DNA of 40,808 nt from a virus. Of the stretch, positions 22,549-30,181 are shown piece by piece; position 1 is the stretch's first letter; each line of letters starts with the position of its first letter. Made by a program: the position numbers and the translations under genes. The notes below the pieces were generated by a model. The model saw only the letters and a list, made by a program, of their open reading frames with translations, searched no databases and was not told where the DNA came from. The stretch covers positions 1-40,808 of the IMG/VR virus record IMGVR_UViG_3300025669_000085. One strand, written 5' to 3'.

Positions 22549-22799
22549 GGTTTTGCCTCTGGTTTAGGTAGCGGATGCCATCGCAACGGCACACGCTCGG
22601 TTGCGATGGCTTCGTCGGTAGTCCACTTTCCTCTGAACCACGTCAGGTCGCCGTAGCATTCGCACCATATCCAGCCATCAGCGTCGGCGTCGTAGATAAA
22701 GCTGCCAATAAACGGCCCATCCTCGTCCTCAAGGATGAGGACTTCATCCATGTTCACGTAGCTATCGCTGACTAATCGCCAGCCGGGATTATTCGTCAT
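22536..22799 (-). CDS. Hypothetical protein, Trp-rich
   Basis: Eighty-seven residues from ATG 22799 (GAGGGCAAAACC upstream; overlaps previous stop). Strand-rich with many Trp and acidic residues (WRLVSDSYVNMDEVLI, then GWIWCECYGDLTWFRGKW). Resembles DUF551-like small phage proteins by pattern only. Confidence 0.6.
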   Translation of the reverse strand: MTNNPGWRLVSDSYVNMDEVLILEDEDGPFIGSFIYDADADGWIWCECYGDLTWFRGKWTTDEAIATERVPLRWHPLPKPEAKPCPK

Positions 22800-23152
22800 G
22801 GTTTTGCCCTCGCAATTTCCGCTGCTTCCGTCGAACTGAAAACCATGTCCCAATCAGCGATGGCGATTTGACTGTTGTGCTGTAGGTGGAGAACATGGCC
22901 GACAACACCGACGACGGGACCGTAAGTGTAAATGGCTTCTCCGCGAACGACATACACTGTCATCCCAGGCACGATCACTACGCCGTCCTTTGTGTGGCGA
23001 AACTTGGCGAGGTCTGCTTTTAGCCGGGCGATTTCGGCATCGCGTTCGCCGTACATTTCCTGTCCGCACGATTCACATAAGTTTTCGCCGATTCCAATGT
23101 CCGGACCAACGAAACTACATTTACATTCACGACACGTTTGATGCTTAGTCAT
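22796..23152 (-). CDS. Zinc-ribbon protein
   Basis: The 118-residue protein starts at ATG 23152 with AAAGGAGG upstream. Four cysteines in two pairs, CRECKC (about 7-12) and CESCG (about 26-30), form a zinc ribbon, followed by a short helix and a strand-rich C-terminal part (about 55-118). Function not recognised; nucleic-acid or protein binding is typical for such folds. Confidence 0.65.
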   Translation of the reverse strand: MTKHQTCRECKCSFVGPDIGIGENLCESCGQEMYGERDAEIARLKADLAKFRHTKDGVVIVPGMTVYVVRGEAIYTYGPVVGVVGHVLHLQHNSQIAIADWDMVFSSTEAAEIARAKP

Positions 23153-23396
23153 CGTCTTCCTCCTTTCGCCCAATCGGAATGCTTATACCGATACGTTGCT
23201 TGACAATTTCTATCCCCGCGTCGGCCAGCGTCTTGGCAGCATACTCGCTGAGCGATCGGACAACGAAGCGACCCAGCGAATTGAAATACGCAACCTCAAC
23301 GCCGAGAATGCTGACAGTCGGATCGCCGGCGGCATCTCGATGCAGATCGAGTTCGATTGCCGGCTTGTCTTTTTCTAGTTTGTATTCAATTGACAT
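23145..23396 (-). CDS. Hypothetical protein
   Basis: Eighty-three residues from ATG 23396 (GAGGACGAAGACG upstream). An acidic/charged N-terminus is followed by alternating strands and a helix (about 42-60). Ends in EEDDD. No family recognised. Overlaps both neighbours. Confidence 0.6.
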   Translation of the reverse strand: MSIEYKLEKDKPAIELDLHRDAAGDPTVSILGVEVAYFNSLGRFVVRSLSEYAAKTLADAGIEIVKQRIGISIPIGRKEEDDD

Positions 23397-23556
23397 CGTC
23401 TTCGTCCTCTGGTTCGATTTCGTGATGGTCGTTCCACTCGTCAAATTCGCAGAACATTTGTCTTCCGCATTTCGGGCAGCGTTTCTCTGTCTCGGCACCG
23501 CGAAACTTTTCACGATAGTCGCACTCGCACTCGCACACCCAGTCCGCGCAGCTCAT
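23386..23556 (-). CDS. Small zinc-ribbon protein
   Basis: Fifty-six residues from ATG 23556. CECEC near the N-terminus and CPKCG at about 27-31 form a zinc ribbon with an acidic tail. The SD is weak, so expression may depend on coupling with the upstream stop 5 nt away. Confidence 0.6.
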   Translation of the reverse strand: MSCADWVCECECDYREKFRGAETEKRCPKCGRQMFCEFDEWNDHHEIEPEDEDDVN

Positions 23557-23560
23557 CGTG

Positions 23561-23782
23561 TTATTCGTCGAGAGCAATTCGGCCTGTCCCGTCGATCTTG
23601 AGGCCAAGAGCCTCCAATGTCGCTATCTCCGAAACGGTCAAGTGCTGTCGCCACAGCCGGCCGTTGTCTCCAAACAACAGTGCAACTGTTATCCCGTTGA
23701 TTCTCCAGCGACCGTCGCCATCGGAATCAATATCCGTCGAAAGCACGGCCCGTGGCTCGGGCTCTGTAATCATGTCTGGCAT
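23561..23782 (-). CDS. Hypothetical protein
   Basis: Seventy-three residues from ATG 23782 behind CGAGGAGAACTGAC. An acidic Asp/Ser segment (about 17-27) precedes a strand/helix region. Family not recognised. It shares its SD leader (GGAGAACTGA) with the gene at 23835-24320. Confidence 0.6.
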   Translation of the reverse strand: MPDMITEPEPRAVLSTDIDSDGDGRWRINGITVALLFGDNGRLWRQHLTVSEIATLEALGLKIDGTGRIALDE

Positions 23783-23834
23783 GTCAGTTCTCCTCGTGTT
23801 CTCGCTGGGGTACATGGACATTCAGCGGGCGGTT

Positions 23835-24320
23835 TTACACGCCGCCGGTCATTACGCGGGAACGAATATCGACCAGTACGCTGGTGGCCGCACTCGCCTC
23901 GCGACGGGCCACGCGGCCGATGGCCAGATGGCTGGTCGCCACCTTGCCGACCTGCTGGTCCAACAGCGGGCAGCCGTCGACTTCGTCCGGACCGACTCCG
24001 ACTAAATCGCCAAGCTCGAACGTGCCGCTCGGGCAATCGAACTCGAACACGCCGGTCGTGGCCACGCGGATCGGCGACGTGTCGCCGTCACGGCTCCGCT
24101 GCATGGCCACGCCCAGGAAGTTGTTGGCAAATCGCTCTTGCATCAATTTAGCAAAAGACATGTTACTGAATTCCCTATCGGGCCTGGGGATCATCGACGC
24201 CGGCTTGGCATCATCCGCGTTCTGCCAGACCAGGTCGCTGATCTCGATTACCGTGGTCGAATCGTTTGCCGCCACCACCGGGTTCGTATCCCCGTATCGC
24301 CAACGCATCTTGTCGCTCAT
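23835..24320 (-). CDS. DUF2190-like / capsid-decoration-type protein
   Basis: The 161-residue protein starts at ATG 24320 with AAGGAGAAC upstream. The C-terminal half has the pattern GVFEFDCPSGTFELGDLVGV, QQVGKVATSHLAIGRVARRE and a valine-rich end, similar to DUF2190 head-decoration proteins. It lies among early leftward genes rather than with the head genes, which is unusual; a structural protein from another phage or a moved gene is possible. The call is by eye. Confidence 0.4.
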   Translation of the reverse strand: MSDKMRWRYGDTNPVVAANDSTTVIEISDLVWQNADDAKPASMIPRPDREFSNMSFAKLMQERFANNFLGVAMQRSRDGDTSPIRVATTGVFEFDCPSGTFELGDLVGVGPDEVDGCPLLDQQVGKVATSHLAIGRVARREASAATSVLVDIRSRVMTGGV

Positions 24321-24370
24321 TTTCAGTTCTCCTTGGTAAATGAAAACCCCGCCGCCGAATTGGCCGGGAA

Positions 24371-24547
24371 TTAGTCCTCAGTTAATTCTTTGTTGTGTCG
24401 TTTGCGAGTGCTTATTTTGTTACTGGTGGCACGAGGCACAGCCACGGAATTCTTGACGTTCCTTGCGTTACAAGAAAGGCAAAGGCGATTTCCTGGTCCG
24501 GTACTCTTGAATGGTTTTTGGCATCTAAGACAGTCGCGCATGGTCAT
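24371..24547 (-). CDS. Small Com-like zinc-ribbon protein
   Basis: Fifty-eight residues from ATG 24547 (AGGGAACGG upstream). It has CLRCQKPFKSTGPGNRLCLSC (C6, C9, C23, C26 with inserted residues), a zinc ribbon common in small phage and bacterial proteins. A basic tail follows. Function unknown. Confidence 0.65.
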   Translation of the reverse strand: MTMRDCLRCQKPFKSTGPGNRLCLSCNARNVKNSVAVPRATSNKISTRKRHNKELTED

Positions 24548-24568
24548 GGCATCCGTTCCCTAATTGTT

Positions 24569-24955
24569 TCAATATAGCATTTCCTTGATTCGCTGCTGAA
24601 AATCACACCGGAACATTCCCGGTTCTTTCACGGTGTTTGGTACGGGCAGATCGCCATGTTTGGTCTGGGCGACGCTGTAGAGGTCCTCGGCGCCTTTGAT
24701 TGGAATGTCTCGCCACTCGGCGGTTTCTTGTTCAGGGTGGATCCAGAGTTGCTGGAGGATGAGTTGCTGTTCCGGGCCCCATGGGAAATGGCTGGTGATA
24801 TTCTCCCGTGGGTTTGCCTGCTCGATTACGGAAGCGGCAATGGCTTCTTCGCGAGCGGTGGATCGTGGGTTGTTGTAAATTACCCAGCGGAGCCGCATGG
24901 TGGGGATGGCACCATCAGGGTCAGCGATGAATTGAATGAATTGTTTGAATTTCAT
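24569..24955 (-). CDS. Hypothetical protein
   Basis: The 128-residue protein starts at ATG 24955 with AAAAAGGAATAAT upstream. Aromatic and Gln-rich throughout, no motif recognised. Neighbour of the integrase in the same overlapping operon. Confidence 0.6.
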   Translation of the reverse strand: MKFKQFIQFIADPDGAIPTMRLRWVIYNNPRSTAREEAIAASVIEQANPRENITSHFPWGPEQQLILQQLWIHPEQETAEWRDIPIKGAEDLYSVAQTKHGDLPVPNTVKEPGMFRCDFQQRIKEMLY

Positions 24956-24956
24956 A

Positions 24957-25232
24957 TTATTCCTTTTTGTTGTGTTGTGCTTCATCCCGCTTCCGCGCGA
25001 ACTCCTGTGAGAGATCGTGCTGGACCTGGATGTAGATTCGGTCATATTCTTCCTGGGTGATTATGCCTTTGTTGATTAGGAGGACGATGAGGGCACCGTA
25101 GGCAGTGGCGTGGGTTTGGTTAGCTTCGTTGAATTTGCTTCCGAGCAGTTGTATTTGCTGCTTGCTGGTAGCGGTGAGCTCATCCAAGACTTCTAAAATT
25201 TGTTTTATCAGTTGAATTCCTTCGTTGTTCAT
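24957..25232 (-). CDS. Helical hypothetical protein
   Basis: Ninety-one residues from ATG 25232 after AAAGGGAGTGGCA; the start overlaps the integrase stop (ATGA). Almost fully helical, Gln/Ile/Leu-rich; possible coiled coil at about 10-40. Function unknown. The co-translation with integrase suggests a possible accessory role, as for directionality factors, but there is no sequence support. Confidence 0.6.
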   Translation of the reverse strand: MNNEGIQLIKQILEVLDELTATSKQQIQLLGSKFNEANQTHATAYGALIVLLINKGIITQEEYDRIYIQVQHDLSQEFARKRDEAQHNKKE

Positions 25233-25807
25233 TGCCACTCCCTTTTCTTCAATTTGCTATTCATCAAATCCGGCCGCAGCCGGTGCAAATACCGAGACGT
25301 GGTTGACGTATGGACGTGGCCAAGTTGACTGGCGATGGTCGCCAAGTCGAACCCTTCTTCCAGCAGTTCGGACGCCGCGGTATGTCGTAGGCCGTGTAGG
25401 TGGCATCGACGATTGATACCGGCTTTCTCGCGAAGTCGAGCGATCTTGTGTCGGTAGTGGCTGGGATCGAGGTGGTTCCCGCGTGCTTGCTTGTTGGTGG
25501 CACAAAAGAACGGATTGTGGCCGTTAATTTCGAGCGACCTTCGACGTTCTGCCCAAGTCTTGAGGATATCCATAGCCCCGTCATCAAGCACGACCGCACG
25601 GCCCTTCCCACCCTTATCGTTGTGGATGATGAGCATCTTCCGGTCCCAGTTGACGTCGGATGGGCGAATGTGCAAGGTGGCACTGATTCGCGTGCCGCCA
25701 CGGTAGAGCGTTACGAATACGGCTTTGTCGCGGATGCCTGAAGTGGTGTTCGAGCAGGCTGCAAGTAGGGCCTTGGCTTCATCGCGCGAAAGTGGTTGAG
25801 GAAACAT
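25229..25807 (-). CDS. Tyrosine recombinase (integrase), catalytic domain only
   Basis: The 192-residue protein contains the full catalytic set: R40, K68, H138xxR141, H164 and nucleophile Y173, in the order of the lambda Int family. It lacks the N-terminal core-binding domain usually found in 300-400-residue integrases. It begins at ATG 25807, about 125 nt after the likely start site of the promoter at 25939-25967, and is the first gene of the long leftward operon. It may carry out phage integration with a separate DNA-binding partner, or be a resolvase. No att site could be identified. Confidence 0.85.
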   Translation of the reverse strand: MFPQPLSRDEAKALLAACSNTTSGIRDKAVFVTLYRGGTRISATLHIRPSDVNWDRKMLIIHNDKGGKGRAVVLDDGAMDILKTWAERRRSLEINGHNPFFCATNKQARGNHLDPSHYRHKIARLREKAGINRRCHLHGLRHTAASELLEEGFDLATIASQLGHVHTSTTSRYLHRLRPDLMNSKLKKREWQ

Positions 25808-25938
25808 AATCCAGTGCCTTTCTGGTGCCTAGAGTGAAAAAGAGGTCGCGCGGCGGGCCGCTAGGCTGGCGGTGTTCGGTGGCTACACCTACGCCGCACG
25901 ACGTTTGAGGCTGAGGCCCCGTCTTTCTACATTTCGGC

Positions 25939-25967
25939 ATTCTATGTTCCATCTCAATTCATGTCAA
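25939..25967 (-). promoter_or_regulatory. Strong promoter for the integrase operon
   Basis: On the minus strand TTGACA (25962-25967), a 17-nt spacer and TAGAAT (25939-25944). The leader to the integrase ATG is about 125 nt and includes small stems (GCGG-CCCG-CCGC) upstream of a CTCTTTTTC run, which could act as an attenuator. Confidence 0.8.
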
Positions 25968-25974
25968 TATCGTC

Positions 25975-26003
25975 TTGACCATAATTGCGAGAAGTGCTAG
26001 AAT
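25975..26003 (+). promoter_or_regulatory. Promoter of the HTH regulator, leaderless
   Basis: TTGACC (25975-25980), 17-nt spacer, TAGAAT (25998-26003). The expected start is 26010, the A of the regulator ATG. Its -35 lies 7 nt from the opposing -35, and GTCAA-N7-TTGAC across the gap could bind a repressor. Confidence 0.75.
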
Positions 26004-26009
26004 TCTGAC

Positions 26010-26231
26010 ATGAACACACAAAATGTTATGGTGAATGTCCGCGCGCTGGCCAAGAAATCCGGTCTCACCCAGCAGGTAATTGGCGAGCGAATGGGCTATC
26101 CTGTAAAATCGGCCCGAAAATCGGTCTCGCAATTCCTCAAGGGTGGTAATCCGACACTCAACGTGATTGTAAAATTCGCTGAGGCGATGGAGACAAACGT
26201 GGAATCCCTGCTCTCACCGAAAATGAATTGA
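26010..26231 (+). CDS. XRE-family helix-turn-helix regulator
   Basis: Seventy-three residues starting at ATG 26010, with no SD. A helix-turn-helix of the XRE/Cro type spans about residues 15-50 (LTQQVIGERMGY, then SVSQFLKGGNP). The short length, with no dimerisation tail, resembles Cro or small repressors. The promoter start coincides with the ATG, so the mRNA is likely leaderless. It stands between the integrase operon and the head genes, the place of a lysis/lysogeny-type switch, and may bind the dyad between the two promoters. Confidence 0.8.
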   Translation: MNTQNVMVNVRALAKKSGLTQQVIGERMGYPVKSARKSVSQFLKGGNPTLNVIVKFAEAMETNVESLLSPKMN

Positions 26232-26237
26232 GTAACG

Positions 26238-29069
26238 ATGCCAATCTGTGACAAAAAGGGTTCGTCTACCCAGAGCATGGGTGATTACGAATACACTCAC
26301 CATGAAGTTCCAGATGATCCTGAGTTGAATGTCTTTTGGCGGGCGGAAACATTAAGACTGGCCGCACAGAGTCATTCCAATGCCATTGTGTTTCGGCAGC
26401 AGATCATGGATCACTGCCGCAAGGACTTCTGGTATTGGGCTAAGGGGTTTTGTTTCGTTCACGAGCCGCGGATCCTTGATGACGATGCCGAGGAGTTTAA
26501 TACGAAGGTGTCATTCCTGCCATGGCCGCATCAGATTCCCGTCGTCGACCGCATTCTGAAAGTGCTGGGGAAACGAGACTTGCGGGTGGTCAAATCCCGT
26601 GCCCAGGGTGCAAGTTGGATTCTGGTACTCATTTTCATTTGGTGCTGGCTGTTTAAGCCGGGATTCAAGGGGAATCTGGTATCTAAAGATGAGGTAGCTG
26701 TTGACCGCCGGAACGACATGGATTCACTGTTCGGGAAGGCCGATTGGCTCCTGGAAAAGCTCCCTGTTTGGATGGTTGGCAAAAAGAACAAGCACTGGCG
26801 TCGTGGCTACGGTGAACACTACTTGACGCGAATGGATGGCGAAACGGCGATCACAGGTTACGCTTGTACCGCGGATGTGGCTTCGGGCGGACGTGCTATG
26901 GTGTTCGGGATGGACGAGCACGCCAAGCACCCCCGTGGCCCTGACAGGGAGGCTTTGGCTGCGACCCAGCCAATCACCCGCTGCCGGCTATTTATCTCGA
27001 CCCCCAAAGGCCGAAGCGGTGCGTACTACGAGATTATCCACGACGACACAATCGAGGAGCCGGTCCTATACCTCTCCTGGAGGGACAACCCGACGCAGAA
27101 TCGCGGATTGTACCAGATCGTCAAGGGACAACCCGTGGTAATGGATGAGGAAAAGTACGGCCCATTGCTTTCTGAGTACCAGAACCACGAGCAGTGGACG
27201 AAGTTGAAGGAGCGACTGTCCGAACGAGGATACGACCTGACTGGCAAAGCCACTCGTTCGCAGTGGTACGACCAGGAATGCCTGCGTCCAGGTGCCAATC
27301 CCGTGCTCGTTGCCCAAGAGTACGACATGGTATTCGGCGCGGAGGGGGCACAGTATTTTGCGGAAGCGCTCATCAACCGCCTGAAAAATTGCGTTCGCCG
27401 GCCGAAGTTAGGCGAATACCACGTCAACTCGGAATCGCTCACGGGAAACTGGACGGAGAACCCAGACGGCCGATTCAGGATGTGGTGTGAACTAGACATC
27501 CGCAAGTCCCCACCGATGGGTGAGTACGTGGTGGGATGTGACATTTCTGCCGGGCTGGGTGGATCGGGTGGTAGCAACTCGGCGATCACGGTGTTCAGCC
27601 GGCGTACCGGGCAAAAGGTAATGTCGTTCGCCACCCCTTCCGTAAAACCATACGAGTTTGCAGAGATAGCTATTGCGATTTGCAAGTGGTTCTGTAACTA
27701 CAAAAGCGATCCGGCGTTTTTAATCTGGGAAAATCAGGGTCCAGGCAAGGAGTTCTGCCAGCGGCTGGAACGCAGTGGGTTTCAGCACTATTACCGCCGG
27801 AAGTCTTCCGAAGAGGCTCCGCTGCACTCTCGACATAGCAACAAGCCTGGATACTGGATGAACAAGCGAAGCGCTATTCTGGGGCCATATAGGGAGGCTC
27901 TTCTAGAGGGCCATTTCGACAACCCGGATCAGGATGCTATCGAGGAACTTAGGCAGTACCAAATGGGCCTGGATGGCGAACCGTATCACGTTGCCAGCAA
28001 AGACAAGACCGATCCGACTGGAGCCGGTTCGGCGCACGGCGATCGTTGCTTTGTCAAGGGGACAATGATTTTGACTGATCGGGGAGAAAGACCTATTGAA
28101 CAATTGATTCCAGGCGATTTGGTTTGGACTCGCGATGGACTTCGGCCAGTGTTTGCATGTGGAAAAACAGGCGAAGAACAGGTTTTCAACGCGGATTTGT
28201 CGAATGGTCGTTCGCTAATTGGGACTGGGAGGCATCCTGTATGGACAGAAAATCGGTCATGGATCGACTTTTCATCGCTGACGTCCCGCGATAGACTACT
28301 GGCATGGCAACGTCAACATTCAGACGACGAGGTGCGTTCATGTCAACAGAATCAGTCAGAGGGCGAGTGTACAAGTGCGACCCAAGCACGGAAACCATTG
28401 TGTTTAATGGGAGGAAGTACCACCGAAACTCCAATGCCAAGCAAAAGCACCGGCGAAGGTATTTCTGGGGCAGGCGAGAATATGGCAACGGCAAGAAGAC
28501 CGCACTCCATGTCGCTATTTGGGAGTATCATAACGGACCTGTTTCAGAAGGTTATTTGGTACATCACAAAGACAATAGCCAGAGTAATAACGACATCTCC
28601 AATCTTCAGTGTATCACCTATTCAGAGCACGGAAAGATTCACGGAAACGGCAAACACCTGGACGACTACCGACACAAAACGCTTTATTGGCATAAGTGCG
28701 AATGGTGTGGCATCAATTACCAGACCTTCCGAAAATTCAGAACACGGTTCTGTAGCCCCGAGTGCGGACAAAAGCATCTATGCGAGAGCCGTAAAGTCTG
28801 TCGCAGGGAAGCACGCTGTCTACAATCTAAGCGTAGCTAATACGCCGGAATACTTCGCACAGGGCGTTCTTGTGCATAATTGCATTGCCGATGGTCTTGC
28901 TTGGCACGCTTGCCTGATGTTCGGAGATCAGCACGTAGGGAACGTCTGGAGGAATACAGCGAACGTGATGAGCGCTACCGAAGATAACGTGCCGCGCGAA
29001 TCGTTCGCTTGGCGGCGGGCTCAGTACCTGAAGATGCTGAAAAAAAAGAAGCTGGAAACTACTTGGTAA
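26238..29069 (+). CDS. terL: Large terminase subunit precursor with intein
   Basis: The 943-residue frame contains a terminase interrupted by an intein (residues 604-881; see separate entry), giving a 665-residue mature terminase. The ATPase part has Walker A-like KSRAQGAS (119-126) and Walker B MVFGMDE (221-227). The nuclease part has D435 (VGCDISAG), E498 (IWENQG) and D602 in HGDR, just before the intein. The spliced junction reads HGDR-CIADGLAWH, a conserved catalytic motif. It cuts and pumps DNA into the capsid. Start at ATG 26238; the ATG at 26277 is an alternative. Eight A bases at 29039-29046 could allow slippage near the end. Confidence 0.9.
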   Translation: MPICDKKGSSTQSMGDYEYTHHEVPDDPELNVFWRAETLRLAAQSHSNAIVFRQQIMDHCRKDFWYWAKGFCFVHEPRILDDDAEEFNTKVSFLPWPHQIPVVDRILKVLGKRDLRVVKSRAQGASWILVLIFIWCWLFKPGFKGNLVSKDEVAVDRRNDMDSLFGKADWLLEKLPVWMVGKKNKHWRRGYGEHYLTRMDGETAITGYACTADVASGGRAMVFGMDEHAKHPRGPDREALAATQPITRCRLFISTPKGRSGAYYEIIHDDTIEEPVLYLSWRDNPTQNRGLYQIVKGQPVVMDEEKYGPLLSEYQNHEQWTKLKERLSERGYDLTGKATRSQWYDQECLRPGANPVLVAQEYDMVFGAEGAQYFAEALINRLKNCVRRPKLGEYHVNSESLTGNWTENPDGRFRMWCELDIRKSPPMGEYVVGCDISAGLGGSGGSNSAITVFSRRTGQKVMSFATPSVKPYEFAEIAIAICKWFCNYKSDPAFLIWENQGPGKEFCQRLERSGFQHYYRRKSSEEAPLHSRHSNKPGYWMNKRSAILGPYREALLEGHFDNPDQDAIEELRQYQMGLDGEPYHVASKDKTDPTGAGSAHGDRCFVKGTMILTDRGERPIEQLIPGDLVWTRDGLRPVFACGKTGEEQVFNADLSNGRSLIGTGRHPVWTENRSWIDFSSLTSRDRLLAWQRQHSDDEVRSCQQNQSEGECTSATQARKPLCLMGGSTTETPMPSKSTGEGISGAGENMATARRPHSMSLFGSIITDLFQKVIWYITKTIARVITTSPIFSVSPIQSTERFTETANTWTTTDTKRFIGISANGVASITRPSENSEHGSVAPSADKSIYARAVKSVAGKHAVYNLSVANTPEYFAQGVLVHNCIADGLAWHACLMFGDQHVGNVWRNTANVMSATEDNVPRESFAWRRAQYLKMLKKKKLETTW
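28047..28880 (+). other. Intein in the terminase, with out-of-frame insert
   Basis: The in-frame block begins C604 (CFVKGTMILTDRGERPIEQL), has the TGRH of block B (GTGRHPVW), ends VYNLSVANTPEYFAQGVLVHN with penultimate His and final Asn881, and is followed by Cys882. All residues for class 1 splicing are present. About 278 residues long. Between the two splicing blocks the frame is low-complexity Ser/Thr-rich, because those bases encode an HNH enzyme in another frame. The intein sits inside the terminase nuclease motif, a site where removal is essential. Confidence 0.93.
28340..28840 (+). CDS. HNH homing endonuclease, out of frame inside the intein
   Basis: The 166-residue protein begins at ATG 28340, with GAGGTG 5 nt upstream, the same SD type used elsewhere in this genome. 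It is in a different frame from the terminase/intein. HHKDN (75-79) with SNL (87-89) and a following His (97, EHGKIH) form an HNH_3-type site; a zinc ribbon, C120xxC123 and C138xxxC142, follows. Stop at 28838-28840 lies within the intein C-terminal block. It would cut an intein-free terminase gene and so spread the intein. Confidence 0.85.
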   Translation: MSTESVRGRVYKCDPSTETIVFNGRKYHRNSNAKQKHRRRYFWGRREYGNGKKTALHVAIWEYHNGPVSEGYLVHHKDNSQSNNDISNLQCITYSEHGKIHGNGKHLDDYRHKTLYWHKCEWCGINYQTFRKFRTRFCSPECGQKHLCESRKVCRREARCLQSKRS

Positions 29070-29080
29070 GGAGTGATACG

Positions 29081-29482
29081 ATGATCGAGATCAAGGCGGA
29101 CGCAGAACTTGACGAAGCCGTGGCTGACGCGATTGACTTGCAGTATTTTCCACGAACGGGTCCGTTTAGTGGTTTGCCTTATGTTGCCGTACTCATCACA
29201 CTGCGTGAATGGGACGAGATTCGCGGAATCGAGCACATTACCTGCGAAGGGGACATAGCTTGCATTCCGTTTCAACCCAGCATCGACTTGAATGCGGCGT
29301 TTGCGGCGGCCGAGAAGGTGGAGTTGTTCGACCACGAGACACCGCCAAGCTATCGTCGCTGTCTGTTTGGAGTTGATGACGATACTTGGTGTGTTGGTGG
29401 TCCAGGGCTATCAGCGGATGGCCCCACCCCCGCCCTTGCGATCTGTGCCGCAATCCTAAAACTGAAAGAGGTAACCAAATGA
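29081..29482 (+). CDS. Phage hypothetical protein (DUF2591-like pattern)
   Basis: The 133-residue protein starts at ATG 29081 with TAAGGAGTG upstream. LDEAVADAI near the N-terminus, FAAAEKVELF in the middle and the C-terminal PTPALAICAAILKLKE resemble DUF2591-type phage proteins (LDEAVA ... P..AICRA..A). Function not known; its start follows the terminase stop closely. Confidence 0.6.
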   Translation: MIEIKADAELDEAVADAIDLQYFPRTGPFSGLPYVAVLITLREWDEIRGIEHITCEGDIACIPFQPSIDLNAAFAAAEKVELFDHETPPSYRRCLFGVDDDTWCVGGPGLSADGPTPALAICAAILKLKEVTK

Positions 29483-29835
29483 ATAACCGACCCATCAACC
29501 CTATTGGTCCCATCAATCCTAACTTCAACATGAACGACCCGTCACTCAAAGGTGGCGTCCCGCTCCAGCGGGTTCCTGTAATTCCCTGGGAAGCGTTTGT
29601 TGCTTGTGGGCTCCAGGTTTACAAGGATGGTAAGGTCCAATTATCTCTATTCGACCCCAAGCCCATGGCTACTGCCGATGAGGTACTTCAAGTCATGCTA
29701 CTCCTCATATCTTCCCAAGGGAAGAAACCGGGCCCCATTGCCTGGGACACAGTTCCCGAGGAGGTCCATCGCCATTTCAAGTTCAAGGATGAGCCCGTCG
29801 ACGGCGTACCCCGTCAAGATGGCATGTTCGGCTAG
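29479..29835 (+). CDS. Hypothetical protein
   Basis: The 118-residue protein starts at ATG 29479, overlapping the previous stop (ATGA), with GAGGTAACC upstream. N-terminus rich in Asn/Pro/Ile repeats (PINPIGPINPNFN), then a mixed region. No family recognised. Confidence 0.6.
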   Translation: MNNRPINPIGPINPNFNMNDPSLKGGVPLQRVPVIPWEAFVACGLQVYKDGKVQLSLFDPKPMATADEVLQVMLLLISSQGKKPGPIAWDTVPEEVHRHFKFKDEPVDGVPRQDGMFG

Positions 29836-29890
29836 TGAGTCAATCTGCCAATTCTAGGTTGCCTGGGCAATCTATCTCGGCAAATCTCTA

Positions 29891-29919
29891 TTGACGATTG
29901 TGCGCGATCGCCGTATGTT
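29891..29919 (+). promoter_or_regulatory. Candidate promoter for the portal operon
   Basis: TTGACG (29891-29896), 17-nt spacer, TATGTT (29914-29919). Transcription from about 29926 would read the small gene at 29984 and the portal gene. Confidence 0.5.
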
Positions 29920-29983
29920 TACTGTGAACGCTCAATTTATAGGCAGGTGCCTACATTTTAATCAGTCAATGGAGACAGAAGCC

Positions 29984-30142
29984 ATGAAGAACGAAGCCGC
30001 AAAGGCAGTCGAGAAGAAAATCTCTCCCGTAGAGGGGGAGCAAGGCGCGGTCAAAGAGGCCGGAAGCACTCCGCCGCCTTCTTACGGGCATGGCAGTGCC
30101 TCATCTGGAGGCACATCGGGCCAGATTCCAAAGGATGCCTGA
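29984..30142 (+). CDS. Small Gly/Ser/Pro-rich protein
   Basis: Fifty-two residues from ATG 29984; in-frame ATG at 29969 is an alternative. Charged first half, Gly/Ser/Pro-rich second half; probably disordered. Function unknown. Confidence 0.5.
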   Translation: MKNEAAKAVEKKISPVEGEQGAVKEAGSTPPPSYGHGSASSGGTSGQIPKDA

Positions 30143-30181
30143 CATCGCGCTATGACGCGAATTAAGGAATGAGGAATCCAT

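Noticed and set aside
28304-28339. Upstream start of the HNH gene at 28304
   Set aside because: The ATG at 28340 has a strong GAGGTG SD, the one at 28304 none.
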